Origin: JBCDCU01 sp039180865
GTDB taxonomy: Bacteria; Pseudomonadota; Alphaproteobacteria; Rhizobiales; JACESI01
Direction of reading: 5' to 3'
DNA length: 27,394 bases
NCBI GenBank assembly: GCA_039180865.1
Contig: JBCDCZ010000023.1
Coordinates: 1-27,394 of the forward strand
The notes under the pieces: model-generated
Told to the model about the DNA's origin: nothing
What the model saw: the letters and a program-made list of their open reading frames with translations, nothing else
Databases searched by the model: none
Shown: piece by piece, positions 21,610-27,394 of the stretch
Layout: every line of letters starts with the position of its first letter
Numbering within the stretch: the stretch's first letter is position 1
Program-made: the position numbers and the translations under genes

Positions 21610-21838
21610 TGGCCGTCATTCTTGTCACTCTTGTTTTCACCGGCAATGATACGTGAGACTTCAGGGCCTTTCAGGGTAGATTGTTCGGGGCCGGGGCCCG
21701 TTAGTGAATCAATCCTTAATGCCATCGCAGAATCCCGGTGGTCTGACAAAGCGTAATTTTTACTTCTCTGTCTTATCTCTGAACCTTGATCGGAAATCCG
21801 TCGTTCATCCGGCGAGACTTGCGTAAGGGACCAGCCCG

Positions 21839-23983
21839 ATGCGAGCCGAAGGAAGTTTCTTCCCGGTGCGCTTTCTCCCTGACGCTTCTCACAATGGTGT
21901 TTTGGCGGGTCAGTCAGGGGTAGGACATATGCGGCGTACCTTCGGTCAGCGAAGCGTTGACGATGCACCGGCACGGCAACAAAAGCTTGAATATGCGAAA
22001 AGAAAACTTGAGGCTATAGACCGCCGAGAGCGCGAGCTTGCGGAAACGGCCAAGCGTCTTGAGCACCAGGCGCGGTTTCTCCTCCAGGAAAAGCGCAAGG
22101 AAGCCTGGAATTTCGATGATAACTTCGAAAGTACCGAATTCCTCGATGCGTGTTTTGAAATCTTCGATGAAACGGTCACGCCGAAAGAAGAAACCGACCG
22201 TCTCATAAAGGAGCGGCTGAAAGCCTTTGGCGTGCGCAAACGCTCGAACCTCTTTGTCCACCTTACTCTCTTAAAGGCTCAACCCGGTTACATGGATGAG
22301 GCTTGCCTAAGCTGGCATTCCCGGTTTGACCCGGATAATCTTTCAAGTCCCCTCTTCCGCTTTGAACGCGTTGTAGAAACCCTTGTCCATGATCTCTGCG
22401 AAATGGGTTTCCAGTTTGACGCGGATGGCGTCGACTATATCCTGGATTTCTTCGCGAATGGTGCGGTCCCCTATCCCGGACAACTCCATAATCTTTTGAA
22501 CAGCGAAGGTCCGAAACCGTCTTTGACGATCCTGAAACAGATTGGACGCCGCTGCGAAAAAGGTCTTGAAGTTTCGGATCTTTCCCGGGCGCTCGCAACG
22601 CGGCTTTTCGACCGGTATTGCGGGATCGACTATAGCGAACGGAAGTCTTTTCTGCTCGGCGATACGCCGCTCGATGACACAGCAGAAGCCCTTCTTTCAA
22701 TCGCTGGTCTCAATCGCTTCATCACGGTGTTTGACCGCTACCGCGACAACCGAAGAAATCGTGCGCTTTACGCCTATGCGAGTGACGAGAAGTTCGTTCA
22801 AGGTTTCGATGAGTTGAAGGAGATCTTCCGTGAGGCGGAAGTGCTCGTCGCCAATATCCAGGCCTGGCATCTTGGCTCTTTAAAGGCTCCGATCTGGATC
22901 ACCAGCGAAGATGCGTTCGTTGAAAAGTTCGGTGTTGACAATCCAAGCGGCGACGAAGCCCTGACATTCGGTTGGTGGCGTAGCCCCGGCCCGCGGAGTT
23001 CTTATCGCGAGAACCAGAACTTTAATCGCTTCCGTGACGCCGGGCGTCGTATCACACGTCCGCATGAGCTTGATTATGTCGGCGATTATCTTTCCGGGCG
23101 CAGCAATCCTTCGCCGTTCGTCTTTTCAGACACGGGCATTCCAGACATTGCCGCCTTTACGTTCGATGGCAAAGACCTTGACGGCTCCCTCCTCAATCAT
23201 CTCGTAACGATTGAAGGATCGAAGCCTGCAAAACCATGGCTTGCCAAAGCGCAGTCGCATCTGGAACGGATCGGTGAAGACCTCGTTCTTTCCGGCTTTA
23301 AGCGGTGGGTGAATCATCTGCCAATCCACGATCTCGATAGCTATGGCATCGACTGGGCGCTGGCGGCAGCCGCCAAGAGCTATCTCTGGGAAGTCCAGGA
23401 TTATCTGACCGCGGTTGAGACCGGGAAGTTGCCGTCTGATCCGGTGCTCGCCCGTCGTCACCACGCAATGAAGATGATTGCAGCGGACAATTACAAGCTG
23501 AGCCTTGGTGTCAGGCAGAAGAACAAGCAGGACTATCGCTACGAGAAACGTGATGCGGAAATCGCCCTTGAAAGCGATATCACCGACATCAACCGCCAGG
23601 TTCTGCTCGGTTTGATCTGGACGTCATCCCTGTTTGAGGATGCTGCGGCTGTCGATATGCTTGAAATGATCGGGCGGGAAATGTTCGCCAAACGCGACGG
23701 AAAATTCCGGTCCAAGAAGTGCGGTAACGCGGTTGTTGGCGCGCTTGGTAAGATTGGCAGCCTGAAAGCGGTTCAGGCATTGGAGGCCATCGCGCGGTCA
23801 GTCCAGGATCGCTCAGTCGAAAAGCTCGTGGATCAGGCTGTTGCGGAACTTGCCCATCAACTGGGTAAAGACGATCGGTCGTCGACCCTTAAGGTCGGAA
23901 ACGCTTCCTTGTCTGATGACGAACAAGGCGATTATCTCGCGCCTGTCGGTGATCTAGAAACGGATGCAGGTCTTCCGAGGTAG
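21839..23983 (+). CDS. Large protein of unknown function with HEAT-like C-terminus
   Basis: This 714-residue soluble protein has no signal peptide or membrane segment. Residues about 45-85 are highly charged and likely coiled coil (KLEYAKRKLEAIDRRERELA). A mixed alpha/beta middle follows. Residues about 600-680 resemble paired helices of HEAT/ARM type (CGNAVVGALGKIGSLKAVQALEAIARSV). No catalytic motif is recognised. Two starts are possible: ATG 21839 with AAGGGA upstream, or ATG 21929 with GGTAGGA upstream, just before the coiled coil; the extra 30 residues have less typical codons. A clear terminator follows. Confidence 0.8.
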   Translation: MRAEGSFFPVRFLPDASHNGVLAGQSGVGHMRRTFGQRSVDDAPARQQKLEYAKRKLEAIDRRERELAETAKRLEHQARFLLQEKRKEAWNFDDNFESTEFLDACFEIFDETVTPKEETDRLIKERLKAFGVRKRSNLFVHLTLLKAQPGYMDEACLSWHSRFDPDNLSSPLFRFERVVETLVHDLCEMGFQFDADGVDYILDFFANGAVPYPGQLHNLLNSEGPKPSLTILKQIGRRCEKGLEVSDLSRALATRLFDRYCGIDYSERKSFLLGDTPLDDTAEALLSIAGLNRFITVFDRYRDNRRNRALYAYASDEKFVQGFDELKEIFREAEVLVANIQAWHLGSLKAPIWITSEDAFVEKFGVDNPSGDEALTFGWWRSPGPRSSYRENQNFNRFRDAGRRITRPHELDYVGDYLSGRSNPSPFVFSDTGIPDIAAFTFDGKDLDGSLLNHLVTIEGSKPAKPWLAKAQSHLERIGEDLVLSGFKRWVNHLPIHDLDSYGIDWALAAAAKSYLWEVQDYLTAVETGKLPSDPVLARRHHAMKMIAADNYKLSLGVRQKNKQDYRYEKRDAEIALESDITDINRQVLLGLIWTSSLFEDAAAVDMLEMIGREMFAKRDGKFRSKKCGNAVVGALGKIGSLKAVQALEAIARSVQDRSVEKLVDQAVAELAHQLGKDDRSSTLKVGNASLSDDEQGDYLAPVGDLETDAGLPR

Positions 23984-24020
23984 GGTTCAGATCAGCGCTA
24001 TTGCAATCAGGATCGTGAAT

Positions 24021-24051
24021 GGCCGGCTGCCAGTGACAGCCGGTCTTTTTT
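24021..24051 (+). terminator. Rho-independent terminator of the 714-residue protein gene
   Basis: CCGGCTG (24023-24029) pairs with CAGCCGG (24037-24043), extended by a G-U and a G-C pair, around CCAGTGA, and is followed by six Ts (24046-24051). It lies between convergent genes and points to the plus strand only. Confidence 0.85.
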
Positions 24052-24058
24052 ATGAACG

Positions 24059-24454
24059 TCAGGTGTTCTGCGGCTTTGGAACAACTTCAATGTTGACCTT
24101 GGTGATCCCGACTTTGCGTGTCAGGCCGATTTTGGCTGCAGCGGCCTGAGAGAGGTCGATTATGCGACCTTTGATGAAGGGACCACGGTCGTTGATCCGT
24201 ACGACCACAGACTTCCCTGTCTTGACACGTGTTACCTTCACATACGTTCCGAACGGAAGCGTTTTATGTGCAGCTGTCATGGCGTGCTTGTTAAAGCGCT
24301 CTCCATTTGCCGTCATCTGGTCCTGCCAATAAAGGGACGCGATCCCTGATTGCGTCTTAAAATTGGTGTGGTGCGCGACAGCGGCCCCCGCAAAGAGGAG
24401 AGAAGCAATCGACATTATCAATGCGGCAAGACGCCATGATTTTAGACCCAGCAT
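24059..24454 (-). CDS. rlpA: RlpA-like double-psi beta-barrel protein
   Basis: This 131-residue exported protein of the RlpA family would cleave glycan strands lacking stem peptides in peptidoglycan. The signal peptide ends near AVA (residue 27). The DPBB domain shows GIASLYWQDQMTANGERF, AAHKTLPFGT and VVRINDRGPFIKGRIIDLS. The acidic and His residues reported as important in Pseudomonas RlpA correspond to Glu52, His63 and Asp89. The usual ASWYG motif is altered to ASLYW, and there is no SPOR domain, so septal targeting is unlikely. AAAGGA precedes the ATG at 24454. Confidence 0.88.
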   Translation of the reverse strand: MLGLKSWRLAALIMSIASLLFAGAAVAHHTNFKTQSGIASLYWQDQMTANGERFNKHAMTAAHKTLPFGTYVKVTRVKTGKSVVVRINDRGPFIKGRIIDLSQAAAAKIGLTRKVGITKVNIEVVPKPQNT

Positions 24455-24650
24455 TCAAATTCCTTTCATTGCTGACCAAATCGGCGCCCGATAAACGCGA
24501 CCAAGGCGGCAATGACAAGGCAATGTCCTTCACGAATTTTTGCTGCACTGCAACAATTCCGCGAAATGGAGAGCATTTTTGGCGAAAATACAGCGGTTTA
24601 GCTCATCCTAGAGTCTTCTACCGCAAGCTGAAACGTGATCGCTGAAAGCG

Positions 24651-27098
24651 TTAGGCAGCGGTCCGGAGGGGCCTGTTTTTGATGAATTTGAGTACAGTAT
24701 CGGCATCAGCCGGCTTACAGATTCCGAATCCCTGAAGCGTGTGACAGCCAAACTTCGCAAGGATTTCGGCTTGCGCTGTCGTCTCAACGCCTTCTGCGAC
24801 GACCTCCATTCCAAGCGATCGCCCCATATCAACGATTGAGGCGACAAGGCGAACCATGCCCTGATCGTCTTCGATTGTATTGGTGAGATCGCGAGCAATC
24901 TTAAAGCCATCCGGATTGAGACGCAGCAGGCTTACGATTGACGCATGTCCGGTTCCGAAATCATCGATTTCGACACGTACGCCGGCCTCGCGGAGTTCGT
25001 CGATGCGAACCATCAAGGGATCTTTGGTGTCATCAAGGAAGATCGATTCGAGGAGTTCGAAACAGAGTTCGGTCCCGCCGAGATCGATGGACGCCAGTTT
25101 CTGTGTGAGTTTGTCTGTCTGGAGGCGGTTTGCGGACGTATTGACCGACAATCGTGGAACGGTCACCCCCTCAGCGCGCCAATCTGCAAGGATATCGCGG
25201 GCGTGCAAGAGCATGCAGCGATCGATTTCGGATATCAGCCCCATGCTCTCTGCGACCGGCAGGAAGGTGGCGGGTGCAAGAAGGCCACGGGTCGGGTGCT
25301 GCCAACGGGCGAGTGCTTCAATGCCGACGAGCTCGCCGGTTTTGGCAGAGATTTGCGGCTGAAAAAACGGGATGAAATCGCCGCGATCAAGGCCTTGTGC
25401 GATCTCGTTTGCGAGCGTTCTTTCGCCAAGAAGCTTGTGTCCCAATCCCTCGTTAAAGAGACAAGCGCGATTACGGCCGTCTTCTTTTGCGCAATTGAGC
25501 GCGATATCAGCTTTTTGAAAAAGGTCGAGGCCACCGACCGCGGTGTCGGTCGAGAGTGAGACCCCGACACTTGCGCCGAACCGGCAGGTGTGGTCGCGAA
25601 AGGTCAACGGTACTGCAAGCAGATGAACGATTTCTTTCGCAAGATCAATTGCATCCTTGCGGCTTTGAAAGGGGCGAACAATGAGGAATTCATCGCCGCC
25701 GATACGTGCGGCAAATCCATCATCTCCTGCCCTGTCGCGCAAGACGTCTCCGACCGAACAGAGGACGAAATCGCCTGCATCGTGGCCAAGCGTATCATTG
25801 ATATGTTTGAAGCGGTCGAGATCGATGTGGTAGAGCGCGACGCGTTCGTTTTCTGCAAAGTTGTGTTTTAACGCGTGTTCGACGAAGCGTCGGTTTCCAA
25901 GCCCTGTCAGTGCATCATGCATCGCATCGTGGCTGAGCTTGCGGTTGACGACTTTGAGCGCACGATTGACCCTCATATTTGAGATCTGAACGAGGATCAG
26001 GAGAAGCGCCAGGGCACCGAGGAAGATTGCAAGAGCGACAATCACACGCGCATGGCGCTGAAAGAAAGTCTGACCCTCCGCGATGACCTGCAAGGGCATG
26101 TCGAACGCGCTTAATTGGAGACCATGCCGTTCAACCGCTTTGCCATTAGCCATGGCCACGTTCGGGCTTTCAAGAACGGATGGTATTTGGCTGACGGGTA
26201 TGCCACTCAAGACACGGCGGGCCATTTGAGTGACGATCTGTGCCTGCCTTTTGAACGAAATCGCGAAGCTGGCGGCGGCCCCAGCCTCCACGGCGGGGGC
26301 TGTAAGGGCGTAAATCGGCCTATCCGAGACCGGTGTCAGGAGTTTGAAGATTTCTCTTTGTGAGCGAAATGTTCCGGTCGCATCGACGAAGGCCGCAAGG
26401 AAGATAAAGGCCGTACCTGTCTCTCGAGGACGCGCCATCTCCACCCGGATTTCAGACATCAAATGACGGTCCAGACGAAATTCGCTGACCGTGAGATCGT
26501 CAATCCCTGCCGTTGCTTTCCTGACCTGATCAAGAACGGCCTGTGACGACACGGTCCCGTTGGTCAGGGCAATCAGCTTCGTCAAAGGTTCGGGATGGAC
26601 GGTGCGTGCGAGGTCAACCGTCCGGTCGATCATGAGATTTTCGAAAACGCCAGTCGTGTTTGGCTTTTGGGCCATATGTTCGACGAGCTGATAATTGTTG
26701 ACAGCTGCGAAGAGGATGGGCGCATCGGCAAAGAGTGTTTTGCGGTGGCGATCGGCAAAGACGAGTGCATGGTCGTCAAAGGCAATGACGAGATCGGGGG
26801 CGGCGTCATCGCGCTTTTCCGCGAACGCCATTTCCGCCCGCTCGTAGGCGGTTTTGACCTCGACCCTCTTGGTGTCGAGAAAAAAGTGCTCAACGTGATA
26901 GTGCGGCGCTAGCGTTTCGTTGACAGCTTCCAGGTAATCCGGGGTTGCGGGAAAGGCGATGTGATAAGAGTGAAGCACGAGAACGCGCTGAGAGGCCGCG
27001 CGGGCCTCGAATGCCAGGCAGATAAAAATCGCTGCGAAAGCGAACAGGCAAGACCGTGCCCTGCCCTGTCGGCGGATGTTCCCCAAACTCGATACCAT
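24651..27098 (-). CDS. Membrane GGDEF-EAL protein with periplasmic binding-protein-like sensor
   Basis: This 815-residue inner-membrane protein is predicted to make and/or break cyclic di-GMP. Residues 1-35 are a signal or first membrane segment. Residues about 37-340 are periplasmic and resemble ABC substrate-binding sensors (RVLVLHSYHIAFPATPDYLE). A membrane segment lies at about 352-372. The GGDEF domain follows, with an intact GGDEF (467-471) and no canonical RxxD I-site five residues before it. The EAL domain keeps EAL (594-596), Asn653, DDFGTG (712-717), Lys733 and EGVE (769-772), so both activities look possible. ATG 27098 has GGAG upstream. Confidence 0.92.
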   Translation of the reverse strand: MVSSLGNIRRQGRARSCLFAFAAIFICLAFEARAASQRVLVLHSYHIAFPATPDYLEAVNETLAPHYHVEHFFLDTKRVEVKTAYERAEMAFAEKRDDAAPDLVIAFDDHALVFADRHRKTLFADAPILFAAVNNYQLVEHMAQKPNTTGVFENLMIDRTVDLARTVHPEPLTKLIALTNGTVSSQAVLDQVRKATAGIDDLTVSEFRLDRHLMSEIRVEMARPRETGTAFIFLAAFVDATGTFRSQREIFKLLTPVSDRPIYALTAPAVEAGAAASFAISFKRQAQIVTQMARRVLSGIPVSQIPSVLESPNVAMANGKAVERHGLQLSAFDMPLQVIAEGQTFFQRHARVIVALAIFLGALALLLILVQISNMRVNRALKVVNRKLSHDAMHDALTGLGNRRFVEHALKHNFAENERVALYHIDLDRFKHINDTLGHDAGDFVLCSVGDVLRDRAGDDGFAARIGGDEFLIVRPFQSRKDAIDLAKEIVHLLAVPLTFRDHTCRFGASVGVSLSTDTAVGGLDLFQKADIALNCAKEDGRNRACLFNEGLGHKLLGERTLANEIAQGLDRGDFIPFFQPQISAKTGELVGIEALARWQHPTRGLLAPATFLPVAESMGLISEIDRCMLLHARDILADWRAEGVTVPRLSVNTSANRLQTDKLTQKLASIDLGGTELCFELLESIFLDDTKDPLMVRIDELREAGVRVEIDDFGTGHASIVSLLRLNPDGFKIARDLTNTIEDDQGMVRLVASIVDMGRSLGMEVVAEGVETTAQAEILAKFGCHTLQGFGICKPADADTVLKFIKNRPLRTAA

Positions 27099-27118
27099 GT
27101 CCGCTCCGAAGCAATAAA

Positions 27119-27147
27119 CTTCTAGTACTGGACCAATGGTTTAACAA
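27119..27147 (-). promoter_or_regulatory. Putative promoter of the GGDEF-EAL gene
   Basis: On the minus strand, TTGTTA (plus 27142-27147) and TAGAAG (plus 27119-27124) are 17 bases apart, a moderate match to the vegetative promoter, about 21 bp before the start codon. Confidence 0.35.
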
Positions 27148-27253
27148 TTTCAGGTTTGTTTTCTATTAAAACGGGGGGAGTGTCTAAGCGGGTTTTATTA
27201 GAACGCGCTTAAGGGCTTGTCTTCTGCTGCGATGATTGGGGAGAGTGGAGAGA

Positions 27254-27327
27254 TGGAGCGGGTAGCGGGAATCGAACCCGCATATTCAGCTTGGAAGGCT
27301 GCTGCTCTACCATTGAGCTATACCCGC
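27254..27327 (-). tRNA. tRNA-Gly (anticodon TCC)
   Basis: The acceptor stem GCGGGTA/TACCCGC pairs fully. The D arm (AGCTCAATGGTAGAGC), anticodon loop CTTCCAA with TCC, and T arm GCGGGTTCGATTCCCGC are normal, and CCA is encoded. It lies 29 bp downstream of tRNA-Tyr. Confidence 0.96.
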
Positions 27328-27356
27328 ATCTGGCGGCGCCAGGTTATGGCGATAAT

Positions 27357-27394
27357 GGTGGAGGAGGTTGGATTCGAACCAACGTAGGCATAGC
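27357..27394 (-). tRNA. tRNA-Tyr, 3' part only
   Basis: The minus strand ends with GTTGGTTCGAATCCAAC as T arm, CCTCCTCC acceptor side and encoded ACCA. The preceding GCTATGCCTACG looks like the end of a long variable arm, as in tRNA-Tyr. The anticodon lies beyond the window, so the identity rests on the arm and on the common Tyr-Gly order in alphaproteobacteria. Confidence 0.75.

Noticed and set aside
21606..21725. 39-codon minus-strand frame beginning MALRIDSLTGPGPEQS, with GGGA eight bases upstream and a stop overlapping that of the gene at 21364
   Set aside because: Plausible but too short and without recognised relatives; kept out until frame conservation is shown.
24945..25559. 204-codon plus-strand frame opposite the GGDEF-EAL gene
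   Set aside because: The minus strand encodes a full domain protein with intact motifs; this frame is its shadow.
27180..27210. Inverted repeat TAAGCG/CGCTTA downstream of tRNA-Gly, considered as a terminator
   Set aside because: The 6-bp stem has a 15-nt loop and no T-run on the minus strand.

Overview
The window is chromosomal DNA of an alphaproteobacterium. The evidence is the operon style (ATGA and TGATG stop/start overlaps), the urea transporter organisation, Tat-type signal peptides, a possible GANTC methylation site, a perfect FNR/FixK-type box and the tRNA-Tyr/tRNA-Gly pair. The genus cannot be fixed from the sequence alone. No phage, CRISPR, rRNA or transposase gene is visible.

Layout. 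(1) 1-516, minus: the start of a secreted protein that runs off the left edge. (2) 517-1185: a 669-bp regulatory gap with a perfect FNR-type box (667-680) and a sigma-54-like promoter (1134-1150). (3) 1186-7629, plus: a full urea ABC transporter operon, urtABCDE. It is interrupted by a strong hairpin between urtA and urtB, a 54-codon small ORF between urtB and urtC, and a 270-bp MITE-like element between urtD and urtE. No urease genes follow. (4) 7626-9210, minus: a crotonase-fold protein and an SDR-fold protein, each lacking the usual catalytic residues. (5) 9211-9642: a control region with an 18-bp palindrome and a three-hairpin leader. (6) 9643-18525, plus: an apparent eight-gene operon. 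It encodes a PotFGHI/PotABCD-like ABC importer, a PuuE/imidase-like polysaccharide-deacetylase-family hydrolase, an amidase-signature hydrolase, a family III CoA-transferase and an acyl-CoA dehydrogenase. (7) 18675-23983, plus: a small membrane protein, a Tat-exported L,D-transpeptidase, a lipoprotein, two small proteins and a 714-residue protein of unknown function. (8) 24059-27098, minus: an RlpA-like protein and a periplasmic-sensing GGDEF-EAL protein. (9) tRNA-Gly(TCC) and a partial tRNA-Tyr, minus, at the right edge.

The most interesting system is region 4-6. Read as a pathway, an imported amide-like or cyclic imide/ureide compound would be ring-opened, hydrolysed by the amidase to release ammonia, converted to a CoA thioester, oxidised, and passed to the divergent crotonase and SDR proteins. 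The substrate is unknown; the pathway order is inference from enzyme families. Next to a urea transporter with a sigma-54-like promoter, this looks like a nitrogen-scavenging locus.

The best directly visible structural finding is the MITE-like element. It has imperfect 32-bp terminal inverted repeats and a TA duplication. Removing it rebuilds a tight urtD-urtE junction (TAG C ATG), with the urtE ribosome-binding site inside the end of urtD.
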